From NCBI GenBank assembly GCA_022969175.1, contig JALJPB010000032.1:1-45702 (forward strand): 45,702 nt of DNA. The letters run 5' to 3'. Positions within the stretch are counted from its first letter, which is position 1; every line of letters begins with the position of its first letter. The notes beneath the pieces were generated by a model, which did not search any database, was not told where the DNA came from, and saw nothing but the letters and a program-made list of their open reading frames with translations. This document shows, in pieces, positions 37,990 to 45,702 of this stretch. The DNA comes from Colwellia sp. (GTDB taxonomy: Bacteria > Pseudomonadota > Gammaproteobacteria > Enterobacterales > Alteromonadaceae). A program made the position numbers and the translations under genes.

Positions 37990-38523
37990 TTAGCTTTTAC
38001 TAAGATTAGCTTTGAGGTAATTAAATAATACTTTGGTATATTTACCAATTTTCTCAGCTTTTTTCTCTTTTTTAGCTTGTCGAATAAGTTGTTTTAATTT
38101 TTGACGTTCCATTTTTTCATTGTTGGTTAAAACTTCTTCAGCTGTCTCATTGTTCCCTTCAATTAAGGCATCTCTGATGTTTTCTAAGTGTACAAATTTT
38201 GCTGTTTCTTGTTGGTGTTTATTATTCATTACATCAATTGCGTGATGAATTGGCTCGAGATCTGTTTCCATTAATACTTTGGCCATATGACGGATATGAC
38301 GACGAACAGCTTCATGTTTGCCTTTGATTTTATCTGCTAATACCATATCTTCTAACAATGCTTCAGTCAGTGGTATTTTACTGCGCTGATGTTTAGACAT
38401 TTCGACCAAACTTTGTGCGAAGTCCTGCATCTTATGCATTTCTCTTTTTATTTCAGATTTACTTTTTAATTCTTCTTCTAATTCGTCGATATCAGGTGCA
38501 GACTGGGGCATAATGTTGTTCAT
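37990..38523 (-). CDS. darP: Ribosome-associated protein DarP (YjgA)
   Basis: This 177-residue highly charged helical protein of the DUF615 family contains SKSEIKREMHKMQD and a Lys-rich QLIRQAKKEKKAEK near the end, as in YjgA. It binds late 50S precursors in Escherichia coli. I take ATG 38523; a TTG directly upstream also opens the frame, and ATG 38511 is possible because no clear ribosome site marks the start. It is divergent from pmbA, a common gammaproteobacterial pair. Confidence 0.93.
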   Translation of the reverse strand: MNNIMPQSAPDIDELEEELKSKSEIKREMHKMQDFAQSLVEMSKHQRSKIPLTEALLEDMVLADKIKGKHEAVRRHIRHMAKVLMETDLEPIHHAIDVMNNKHQQETAKFVHLENIRDALIEGNNETAEEVLTNNEKMERQKLKQLIRQAKKEKKAEKIGKYTKVLFNYLKANLSKS

Positions 38524-38638
38524 CAATACAATAATTGCTCTTAGTATAACGCAAACTAGCTAAGGCAATATAGCCTAATTAGATCTCAAGCTAGAAAATA
38601 AGTGTAAAACTAGCTAAAAAGTAGAGAAATCAATCAAA

Positions 38639-39982
38639 ATGACAGAACAAAATAGTCTTACTGAGCAACTTGAACAAGTAAAGAATCGTGTTAATAAAGT
38701 ACTTGAATTGGCAAAAGAGTTGGGTGCTGATGGTGCTGAAGTGGCGATGAGTCGTACTCAAGGGCTAAGTGTTGGTACGCGTTTAGGTGAAGTTGAAAAT
38801 GTTGAATTTACCAATGATGGCGCTTTGGGTATTACTGTTTACCAAGGGGGCAGAAAAGGTAGTGCTTCAACTGCGGATCTTTCAGAAAATGCTTTAAAAC
38901 AAACAGTACAAGCAGCAGTTAATATTGCGAAATATACCTCAGTTGATGACTGCTCTGGTCTAGCTGATAAAGAATTATTAGCTATGAATCCACAAGATTT
39001 GGACTTACATCATCCTAAAGTACTTAGTACTGAGCAGGCCATTGAGTTAGCTAAAGCCTGTGAGAACGAAGCGTTATCATTTGATAAGCGTATTACCAAC
39101 TCTGATGGTGCCACACTTGATAGTTTTGAAGGTTTTAAAGTTTATGGTAATAGCCATGGTCAATTAGTCGGCTACCCAAGTTCACGTCATAGTTTAAGTT
39201 GTGTTGCCATTGCTTCTGATGGCGATGAAATGCAACGTGATTACGCTTACAGTGTTAATAGAGATTTTGATTTATTAGATAATGGCGAAGATATTGGTCG
39301 CCAAGCAGCGAAAGAAGTATTGTCACGCTTAAATGCTCAAAAACTACCTACTGGTAAAGTGCCGGTAATGTTTAGAGCTGACGTTGCCAACAGCATTTTT
39401 GGTCATTTCATAGCTGCCATTAGTGGTGGAAACCTTTATCGTAAGTCATCATTTTTAATGGATGCACTTGGCTCACAAGTTTTCCCTAAGTTCTTAACTA
39501 TTGAAGAAAGGCCTCATTTGAAAAAGGCATTAGCCAGTAGTGCATTTGATAGTGAAGGAGTGATTACTCAAGATAGAAACATTATTACCGCAGGTGTTTT
39601 AGATACTTATTTATTAACCAGTTACTCTGCTCGTAAGTTAGGGCTTACTACTACAGGTCATGCTGGTGGTATTCATAACTGGTTAGTTTCTTCAAATGGT
39701 GGAGATTTTGATGCCATGCTAAAAAAATTAGGCACGGGTCTGCTGGTTACTGAATTAATGGGGCAAGGGGTTAATGTACTTACCGGTGATTATTCTCGTG
39801 GTGCGGCCGGTTTTTGGGTAGAAAATGGTGAAATCGCTTATCCTGTTGCTGAAATAACTATTGCAGGGACTTTGCAGAATATTTTTAAAGGCCTCGTGGC
39901 GATAGGTAGTGATGTTGATTTACGCGGTAGTATCAGAACGGGCTCTTTAATTATTGAAGAAATGCAAGTTGCAGGGAATTAA
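38639..39982 (+). CDS. pmbA: Metalloprotease TldE (PmbA)
   Basis: This is a 447-residue partner of TldD. It has GADGAEVAMSRTQGLSVGTRLGEVENVEF near the N-terminus and GHAGGIHN, TELMGQGVN and YSRGAAGFWVENGEI near the C-terminus, the PmbA signatures. It lacks the zinc HExxxH motif, as expected, since TldD carries it. It is divergent from darP with about 115 bases between the starts. Confidence 0.97.
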   Translation: MTEQNSLTEQLEQVKNRVNKVLELAKELGADGAEVAMSRTQGLSVGTRLGEVENVEFTNDGALGITVYQGGRKGSASTADLSENALKQTVQAAVNIAKYTSVDDCSGLADKELLAMNPQDLDLHHPKVLSTEQAIELAKACENEALSFDKRITNSDGATLDSFEGFKVYGNSHGQLVGYPSSRHSLSCVAIASDGDEMQRDYAYSVNRDFDLLDNGEDIGRQAAKEVLSRLNAQKLPTGKVPVMFRADVANSIFGHFIAAISGGNLYRKSSFLMDALGSQVFPKFLTIEERPHLKKALASSAFDSEGVITQDRNIITAGVLDTYLLTSYSARKLGLTTTGHAGGIHNWLVSSNGGDFDAMLKKLGTGLLVTELMGQGVNVLTGDYSRGAAGFWVENGEIAYPVAEITIAGTLQNIFKGLVAIGSDVDLRGSIRTGSLIIEEMQVAGN

Positions 39983-39997
39983 TTAGAAATGATGACG

Positions 39998-40014
39998 GGA
40001 GGTCTTTGGCCTCC
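39998..40014. terminator. Weak hairpin after pmbA
   Basis: GGAGG and CCTCC flank TCTTTGG, 16 bases after the pmbA stop. No T-run follows on the plus strand, so termination is uncertain. Confidence 0.3.
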
Positions 40015-40038
40015 AAAATCCTGAAGCCTGAACACTAA

Positions 40039-40066
40039 GGACTAGTTATTTTGGACTAGTTATTTT
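40039..40066. repeat. Perfect 14-base tandem duplication
   Basis: GGACTAGTTATTTT occurs twice in a row between the convergent pmbA and mgtE genes. It looks like a recent slippage or duplication event. Confidence 0.8.
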
Positions 40067-40074
40067 GATAAAAG

Positions 40075-41430
40075 CTATGTTAGTAATAACGTAGCTGTGC
40101 CCAAAAAAGCAAATATACCAACAACATCTGTTATTGTGGTTAATAACACAGTCCCAGCAAGTGCGGGGTCAATGTTCATCCGCTTTAACCCCAATGGAAT
40201 AAGTACGCCAGCGATACCTGCAGCTGTCATATTCATTAACATGGCAAAGGCAATTACGCCTCCTAACATTAAATCTTGTTTCCAAATGGCAACCACGGTG
40301 GCGATAAGAAAGGCCCAAATAAGGCCATTGAGAAAGCCTACAGCCAGTTCTTTTGTTAGCAGTGCACGAGAGTTACTTTCACCTACTTGTCCTAATGCCA
40401 TACCGCGAATGACTAGAGTTAAGGTTTGATTACCCGCTACACCGCCCATACTAGGAACGAGTGAATTAAGAACAGCAAGAATAGCTAATTGCTCAAATAT
40501 ACCTTCAAATAGGCTAGTGACAGCTACTGCTAACAAGGCGGTAATTAAATTTACGCCTAGCCATACAGAACGCTGTTGAGTGCTTTTAAATACCGGAGCA
40601 AATGTATCAGCTTCATCATCTAGACCCGCCATACTCATCATAGTGTGCTCGGCGTCTTCTCGAATAATATCGATGACATCATCAATAGTAATACGACCTA
40701 ACAGACGACCCGTATCATCAATTACGGGTGCAGATAGCCAATCATAACGTTCAAATAATTGTGCCACTGCGGTATCTTCTATGTCAGCATTTATCGCTTC
40801 TATGTCATTATTTATAAGTGATGAAATACTGGTTTCGGTTTTCGCTGTTACTAATGAAGAAAGTGAAACTGCACCGATAAAAATATCATGTCGGTTAACA
40901 ACATAAAATGAATCTGTTGCGTCAGGCAACTCACCTTTTAATCTTAAATATCTTAAGACCACATCCACAGAAACATCAGGGCGTAAAGTGATGGTATCAG
41001 TATTCATGATACCGCCAGCGGTATCTTCGTCAAAAGACAATGCCGTTTCTACTCGGGCTCTATCTTGGCTATCCATACTATTAAGTACTTCACGATAGAC
41101 GCTGTCAGGCAATGTTCGTAGTACTTCTGCTAAATCATCAACGTCCATACCTTCGGCAACAGCAGCTAGTTTTTCAGGTCGCATGCTTTTAAGTATGCCT
41201 TTACGGACAGACTCGTTGAGTTCTTCTAGTACTTCACCGTGATTGTCAGGATCTATCAATTGCCATAGAACTGAGCGTGTTTTTATCGGAGATGACTCAA
41301 GGATAAGAGAAATATCGTAAGAGGGCATGTTTTGCAGTAGTTTACGAACAGCAACAAACATGCCGCTGCCAAGTGCTTTATTAACTTCTTGTAGACGTTG
41401 TTGATTAATCTCTTCTGATATTTCTGGCAT
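40075..41430 (-). CDS. mgtE: Magnesium transporter MgtE
   Basis: This is a 451-residue homodimeric magnesium channel. Its helical N domain (about 1-130) and paired CBS domains (about 135-255, including LGRITIDDVIDIIREDAEHTMM) sense cytosolic magnesium. Five membrane segments (about 285-451) carry PSMGGVAGNQTLTL, the pore motif. AAGG precedes the ATG. It follows npr on the same strand after about 205 bases containing a large hairpin, so it probably has its own promoter. Confidence 0.97.
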   Translation of the reverse strand: MPEISEEINQQRLQEVNKALGSGMFVAVRKLLQNMPSYDISLILESSPIKTRSVLWQLIDPDNHGEVLEELNESVRKGILKSMRPEKLAAVAEGMDVDDLAEVLRTLPDSVYREVLNSMDSQDRARVETALSFDEDTAGGIMNTDTITLRPDVSVDVVLRYLRLKGELPDATDSFYVVNRHDIFIGAVSLSSLVTAKTETSISSLINNDIEAINADIEDTAVAQLFERYDWLSAPVIDDTGRLLGRITIDDVIDIIREDAEHTMMSMAGLDDEADTFAPVFKSTQQRSVWLGVNLITALLAVAVTSLFEGIFEQLAILAVLNSLVPSMGGVAGNQTLTLVIRGMALGQVGESNSRALLTKELAVGFLNGLIWAFLIATVVAIWKQDLMLGGVIAFAMLMNMTAAGIAGVLIPLGLKRMNIDPALAGTVLLTTITDVVGIFAFLGTATLLLT

Positions 41431-41617
41431 ATATCAGCCTTTTTCGTCAATGTTTGGGAAAGTAATACCGATAATGATAGCCGTTAAGATGGTTTATCTT
41501 ATCCATCTTCTGCGAATAAAGTTTATCGCAACTTTGTGTTATTATCAGCTTTTTTATTTTATTTGAGCAGATAAACTGATTTTATTTACAATAAATTTTT
41601 GCTTATGTGGTGCTTCA

Positions 41618-41646
41618 AATCAGAATAAATTCAATTTATTCTGATT
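41618..41646. repeat. Perfect 29-base palindrome at the npr stop codon
   Basis: AATCAGAATAAATT, one base, then its exact reverse complement AATTTATTCTGATT. It covers the npr stop codon (41636-41638). On the minus strand it would form a hairpin in the mRNA end, but no T-run follows. It may act in mRNA stability or weak termination. Confidence 0.6.
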
Positions 41647-41911
41647 CATCAAATTTATCGGTAAATAACTGAGTTATATTTTTTAATGCTTGTTCTGCAT
41701 CTTCACCTTGGGTGATAACTTTTACACTTTTACCTTTTGCTCCTGCTAATAACATTAAGGCCATAATACTACTGGCATCTGCTTGTTTACCTTCAAGTTC
41801 GATAATGATTTTAGCTTGGAATTTCATACTCAATTGTGCAAGTTTTGTTGCAGCCCTTGCGTGCAATCCGAGTTTATTGGTAATAATAAGCTCTTTTTTA
41901 AGAATTTTCAT
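41636..41911 (-). CDS. ptsO: Phosphocarrier NPr of the nitrogen PTS
   Basis: This is a 91-residue HPr-like protein. NKLGLHARAATKL holds the phosphorylated histidine H17, and ASSIMALMLLAGAKG holds the region of the conserved serine. It passes phosphate from EI-Ntr to EIIA-Ntr (ptsN, in the same cluster). It is 23 bases downstream of rapZ. It is also called npr. Confidence 0.95.
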   Translation of the reverse strand: MKILKKELIITNKLGLHARAATKLAQLSMKFQAKIIIELEGKQADASSIMALMLLAGAKGKSVKVITQGEDAEQALKNITQLFTDKFDESE

Positions 41912-41934
41912 ATAAGGTCTAATTATTAAGCTAG

Positions 41935-42789
41935 CTAAGTGCTAGCTACTTCAATATCACGATGATGTGTTTGAATATCATCACGTTCTTTTCGAAAATT
42001 ATTGGCAAGTAACTCAGCGATGTAAACTGATCGATGTTTGCCTCCGGTACAACCTATAGCGATTGTGACATAACTGCGGTTATTTCTTTCAAGGTGAGGC
42101 AACCATGTCATCATAAAGCTATTAATTTGCCAGATAAATTTAGTGATAATAGGTTGACTGGCTAGAAAGTCTTTAACTGGTTGATCTAAACCTGTCATGC
42201 CCTTTAGCTCTTTTTCCCAAAATGGATTAGGTAAGAATCGAGCATCAAAAACAAAATCTGCATCAACGGGAATACCATGTTTATAACCAAACGACTCAAA
42301 AACTAAAACCATTGCACCTGTTTTTTTGCCTAAAATACGCTCTCTCACTAAATCAGCGAGTTGATGAGGAGTGAGTTGACTGGTATTTATATACAAGTCG
42401 GCCCGGGTGGATATTGGTTCAAGTAATTCTTTTTCTAGGGTAATCGCTTGGTCTAAAGCAACATTGTGTTTAATTAAAGGGTGTAAGCGGCGTGTTTCGC
42501 TAAACCGCCTAATTAAATCGTTATTATCGGCATCAAGATATAGAATGTTAAGTTCAACTGCACTGGGTAAGTATTCGATTATTTCAGGGATATCTGCTGG
42601 ATCTTTAGGTAAATTACGGACATCTAAACTTACCGCAACAGTTTCATTGTCGTTTATCACGGTATGAATTAACGCCGGAAGTAAATTAATTGGAATATTA
42701 TCAACACAATAGTAGCCTAAATCTTCTAGTACTCTAAGTGCAACAGATTTACCTGAGCCAGAACGACCACTGACGATGATGAGTTTCAT
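41935..42789 (-). CDS. rapZ: RNase adapter protein RapZ
   Basis: This is a 284-residue P-loop protein. The Walker A motif GRSGSGKS is at 8-15, VSLDVRN and FSETRRLHPL follow, and CTGGKHRSVYIAE lies near the C-terminus, all RapZ marks. In enteric bacteria it guides RNase E to the GlmZ small RNA and senses glucosamine-6-phosphate. Whether GlmZ exists here is unknown. It lies between ptsN and npr as usual. Confidence 0.96.
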   Translation of the reverse strand: MKLIIVSGRSGSGKSVALRVLEDLGYYCVDNIPINLLPALIHTVINDNETVAVSLDVRNLPKDPADIPEIIEYLPSAVELNILYLDADNNDLIRRFSETRRLHPLIKHNVALDQAITLEKELLEPISTRADLYINTSQLTPHQLADLVRERILGKKTGAMVLVFESFGYKHGIPVDADFVFDARFLPNPFWEKELKGMTGLDQPVKDFLASQPIITKFIWQINSFMMTWLPHLERNNRSYVTIAIGCTGGKHRSVYIAELLANNFRKERDDIQTHHRDIEVAST

Positions 42790-42829
42790 ATCTCTACCTA
42801 AATACGTTAATTTTGTGTGAGTTAGTAGA

Positions 42830-43285
42830 CTAACTTATGGTTTGAATAAGTCCAAAAAGCTGCTCGTTTGTCCGGCATTTTCTGATCAATTTACCATTAT
42901 TTTTATTGCTAAATAATTTAGCAATACTTTGAAGGGTGCTTAAGTGCTCATCACAACTATCTTCTGGGACAAATAGCGCAATGAAGATATCAACTGACCG
43001 ATTGTCTATAGCATCAAAGTCAATCGCTTGCTCTGAGGTAATTAAAACCGCTATTACTTGTTGAGTATTGTTGAGTCGACCATGGGGTATCGCAATACCA
43101 TTGCCAATTCCCGTACTGCCCATTTTTTCCCTTTCCATTAAACTATCAAGTAACTGATGCTGATCTAGATCGGGAATTTTATTAACGGCAAGAGAGCAAA
43201 TTTTCTCCAAAATGCGTTTTTTGCTATTAATAGGTACACAGCAGCAAGTGCTGTCAAGGGTTAGAATGTCTTGCAACTTCATCAT
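42830..43285 (-). CDS. ptsN: Nitrogen regulatory EIIA-Ntr
   Basis: This 151-residue EIIA of the fructose/mannitol fold has GNGIAIPHGRL with active-site histidine H68, and LQDILTLDS at the start. It regulates potassium transport, sigma54-related and other processes through its phosphorylation state. A CCC triplet at residues 14-16 is unusual. The gap to hpf holds a 14-base inverted repeat. Confidence 0.95.
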   Translation of the reverse strand: MMKLQDILTLDSTCCCVPINSKKRILEKICSLAVNKIPDLDQHQLLDSLMEREKMGSTGIGNGIAIPHGRLNNTQQVIAVLITSEQAIDFDAIDNRSVDIFIALFVPEDSCDEHLSTLQSIAKLFSNKNNGKLIRKCRTNEQLFGLIQTIS

Positions 43286-43317
43286 ATATTTCTGCGATTG
43301 GTAGGGCCGAACTTAAT

Positions 43318-43373
43318 TTTTACTTTCTTACTTAAATCAATAATTATAATAATTACTAGGTAAGAAAGTAAAA
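43318..43373. repeat. 14-base inverted repeat between hpf and ptsN
   Basis: TTTTACTTTCTTAC (43318-43331) and GTAAGAAAGTAAAA (43360-43373) are exact complements around a 28-base AT-rich loop, which itself holds AATTAT/ATAATT. On the minus strand the stem ends in a run of A and T. It could attenuate or process the hpf-ptsN transcript. Confidence 0.5.
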
Positions 43374-43384
43374 GTTATCAATAA

Positions 43385-43672
43385 CTAATGATTATTGATT
43401 TTTCCTTTGTATTTTAAAACTTGTTTATCAAGTTTGTCTATCAAAGAATCAATAGATTTATACATGTCTTCATTGTTGGCAGATGCAAACATTTCATTAC
43501 CTTTGAGGTGTATTGTCGCTTCTGCCGAATGTTTGAGCTTTTCGACAGTTAGTACAATATGAACATTGTTAAAGTGATCGAAATGTTTTTCTAACTTGGT
43601 GAACTTGGTAGTAACGTATTCACGTAATGAACTGGTAATTTCTACATGGTGACCGGTAAGATTAATTTGCAT
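43385..43672 (-). CDS. hpf: Ribosome hibernation-promoting factor
   Basis: This 95-residue short HPF belongs to the YhbH type. QINLTGHHVEITSSLREYV and the basic DKLDKQVLKYKGK are family marks. It binds the 30S and helps form 100S dimers in stationary phase. I use ATG 43672, with AAGGAT upstream; an in-frame TTG two codons earlier is less likely. It sits between rpoN and ptsN as in most gammaproteobacteria. Confidence 0.94.
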   Translation of the reverse strand: MQINLTGHHVEITSSLREYVTTKFTKLEKHFDHFNNVHIVLTVEKLKHSAEATIHLKGNEMFASANNEDMYKSIDSLIDKLDKQVLKYKGKINNH

Positions 43673-43713
43673 AAACAATATCCTTAATAATGATAATTAA
43701 CACTCGTGTCTTG

Positions 43714-45231
43714 TTAAAGTAAGCTTTTTCTCTGGTTTGAAGGTGGAATAGTCAAAGATTCACGATACTTTGCTATTGTCCTTCTTGCTACATTAATGCC
43801 TTGATCTGCTAATAAATCAGCTATTTTGCTGTCGCTTAGCGGTTTAGCCGGTATTTCTGCCGCGATTAGCTTTTTGATTAATGCTCTGATAGCGGTTGAT
43901 GAACACTCTCCTCCATTTTCGGTACTAACATGACTTGAAAAGAAATATTTAAGTTCAAAAATACCTCTTGGGGTATGCATATACTTTTGAGTGGTTACTC
44001 GAGAAATTGTCGACTCGTGCATTTCAACTGCTTCAGCAATATCGTTAAGCACCATAGGACGCATTGCTTCAGCACCGTATTCGAAAAACCCCTGCTGGCG
44101 TTGTACTATACAGTTCGATACTTTTAACAGGGTTTCATTGCGTGCTTCTAGCGATTTAATAAACCACTTTGCATCTTGAAGATTAGTACGAATAAACTGA
44201 TTGTCCGTTGTTGACTTCATTGTGCGACTTAATGCCGCATATTGTTGGTTTATCGATAGCTTTGGTGCGGTATCAGGGTTGAGTTCAACGATCCAACGAC
44301 CATTTTTTTTCTCTACAGACACATCTGGAATAACGTATTGATCATCACTCTTAACAACAGCATCACCAGGACGTGGATTTAATGATTGGATAAGGCGCAT
44401 TACTTCACGTAATTGATCTTCTTTTAATTTTGTTTTTCGCATTAATTGACGATAATCACGGCTACCGAGTAAGTCTATATATTCGGTAATAACTAATTTA
44501 CTTTCAGCCAGCCAAGGGGTTGCTCTATCAAATTGGTTAAGTTGTATTAACAAACAGTCAGAAATCGATTGGGCTGCAACACCTATGGGATCAAACATAT
44601 TAATACGTTTTACTACTGCAACAATTTCGTCGAGTTCAACATCGTCTTTGGCAACACTCTCAAGAATATCTTCACATGTTACGGTTAAATAACCGGCGTC
44701 ATCAACGGCATCGATAACTGCTGTTGCAATCGCTCTATCGGTATCGCTAAACGGGGTTAGTTCCATTTGCCAGCGTAGATGGTCTTGAATTGAATCAGTT
44801 GTCTCTCCTTGATAAGTATAGTCTTCAGAAGCTGGGCCACTAGCGCTACCAGTACCTGACGTTGAAGTACCGGCACTGTAGGACTCATCCCAAGTGGTGT
44901 CCATATTCAATTCATCAGGGATATCAGTTTTTTCCATCGCTTCGGTGGTGCTAATTTCATCAATGGTTGGGGTGGAGTCTTCACTGCCATCTTTAGTGGT
45001 TGTTTGTTCAGGGGAAGGTGAAACAGTGAACCCTTCTTCTAAATGATCAGCTTTATCTTCACTATTTGTTGGGGTACTTTCTTCAACTTCTAGCAAAGGG
45101 TTACTTTCCAGTGCTTCTTGAATTTCTTGTTGAAGATCCAACGTCGATAACTGCAACAGCTTGATGGCTTGTTGCAGTTGTGGCGTCATTGTTAAATGTT
45201 GTCCGATACGGAGTTGTAGTGTAGGGCGCAT
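43714..45231 (-). CDS. rpoN: RNA polymerase sigma-54 factor
   Basis: This is a 505-residue sigma factor. The Gln/Leu-rich region I ([21 protein letters not shown]) covers the first 50 residues. An acidic, low-complexity region II (about 50-140) is followed by the core-binding domain and the RpoN box [10 protein letters not shown] at 482-491. It drives enhancer-dependent promoters, which need an activator ATPase. It is longer than the Escherichia coli protein, mainly in region II. Confidence 0.98.
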   Translation of the reverse strand: MRPTLQLRIGQHLTMTPQLQQAIKLLQLSTLDLQQEIQEALESNPLLEVEESTPTNSEDKADHLEEGFTVSPSPEQTTTKDGSEDSTPTIDEISTTEAMEKTDIPDELNMDTTWDESYSAGTSTSGTGSASGPASEDYTYQGETTDSIQDHLRWQMELTPFSDTDRAIATAVIDAVDDAGYLTVTCEDILESVAKDDVELDEIVAVVKRINMFDPIGVAAQSISDCLLIQLNQFDRATPWLAESKLVITEYIDLLGSRDYRQLMRKTKLKEDQLREVMRLIQSLNPRPGDAVVKSDDQYVIPDVSVEKKNGRWIVELNPDTAPKLSINQQYAALSRTMKSTTDNQFIRTNLQDAKWFIKSLEARNETLLKVSNCIVQRQQGFFEYGAEAMRPMVLNDIAEAVEMHESTISRVTTQKYMHTPRGIFELKYFFSSHVSTENGGECSSTAIRALIKKLIAAEIPAKPLSDSKIADLLADQGINVARRTIAKYRESLTIPPSNQRKSLL

Positions 45232-45333
45232 CTACCTTTATAATTTTCCTAGTTGTTTAAATAAAGCATAGTTTAAGTTATTAAGTTAGGGGAAATATTC
45301 TTAATATAAATTAACTTCTTAGTATGGCTATCA

Positions 45334-45702
45334 CTATAGCGTGAATTGTTCGCCAAGGTATACATCTCTTACATGCTGATTTGCAAGTATTTCAGCTGCG
45401 TTACCTTCAGCAATCAATTCACCATGACTGACAATATAGGCATGTTCACAAACGTCGAGTGTCTCTCTAACATTATGGTCGGTAATTAATATGCCAATAC
45501 CACGTTCTTTTAAGTGAATGATTATTTTTTTAATGTCTCCTACCGATATAGGATCAACCCCGGCAAAAGGCTCATCAAGTAAAATAAATTTAGGATCTGC
45601 CGCCAAGGCTCTTGCTATTTCAACACGGCGGCGTTCGCCACCTGAAAGGCTCATACCCAGATTGTCTTTAATATGACCAATATTAAATTCTTCTAATAAA
45701 TT
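45334..45702 (-). CDS. lptB: LPS export ABC transporter ATPase LptB (truncated by the window)
   Basis: Only the C-terminal 122 or so codons are present; the frame stays open to the window edge, so the true start lies beyond 45702. The signature [15 protein letters not shown], Walker [14 protein letters not shown] and switch histidine [10 protein letters not shown] are all visible. With LptFG it powers lipopolysaccharide extraction. Adjacency to rpoN is standard. Confidence 0.95.
   Translation of the reverse strand, partial: NLLEEFNIGHIKDNLGMSLSGGERRRVEIARALAADPKFILLDEPFAGVDPISVGDIKKIIIHLKERGIGILITDHNVRETLDVCEHAYIVSHGELIAEGNAAEILANQHVRDVYLGEQFTL

Overview
The window is a mostly housekeeping chromosome segment from an AT-rich marine gammaproteobacterium. 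Gene content and order (rpsF-priB-rpsR-rplI, a full MSHA pilus locus against mreBCD, maf-rng-yhdP-nitrilase-tldD, and lptB-rpoN-hpf-ptsN-rapZ-npr) fit Alteromonadales, most likely a Colwellia or Thalassotalea relative. That placement is an inference from protein style and synteny; no alignment was run.

Left end (1-4737) is the only accessory-looking part. It holds a noncoding repeat family (three copies by eye), a stretch at about 193-383 packed with nested inverted repeats, a small PAS protein with a C-terminal Cys/His cluster, a decayed fragment of an IS21-type IstB ATPase, and a two-gene operon of a dimethylarginine dimethylaminohydrolase-like enzyme with an APC permease. From 4611 a good sigma70-type promoter and a possible S6:S18 leader drive rpsF-priB-rpsR-rplI, closed by a strong terminator at 6289-6331. 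A PLP-dependent D-cysteine desulfhydrase/ACC deaminase-like gene follows on the minus strand.

Middle (7626-26292) is a complete, co-oriented mannose-sensitive haemagglutinin (MSHA) type IV pilus locus: PilM- and PilN-like mshI parts, mshJ, K, L (secretin), M, N, E (extension ATPase with c-di-GMP-binding MshEN motifs), G (platform), F, B, A (major pilin), C, D, O, P and the very large mshQ. Most genes abut or overlap. A perfect hairpin separates mshA from mshC.

26469-37548 is a cell-shape and envelope block: mreB, mreC, mreD, maf, rng, yhdP, a nitrilase-family amidase and tldD. Beyond it lie a frameshifted membrane-protein pseudogene, darP (yjgA) on the minus strand and pmbA (tldE) on the plus strand. 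The right end (40075-45702) is on the minus strand: mgtE, then the nitrogen-PTS/sigma54 cluster npr, rapZ, ptsN, hpf, rpoN and a truncated lptB running off the window.

I found no tRNA, rRNA, CRISPR array, intact insertion sequence, prophage or clear defence system. I did not find a convincing undescribed multi-gene system. The best leads are the structured intergenic repeats at the left end, the methylarginine-type operon, the compact PAS/Cys protein, and domain duplication in MshQ.
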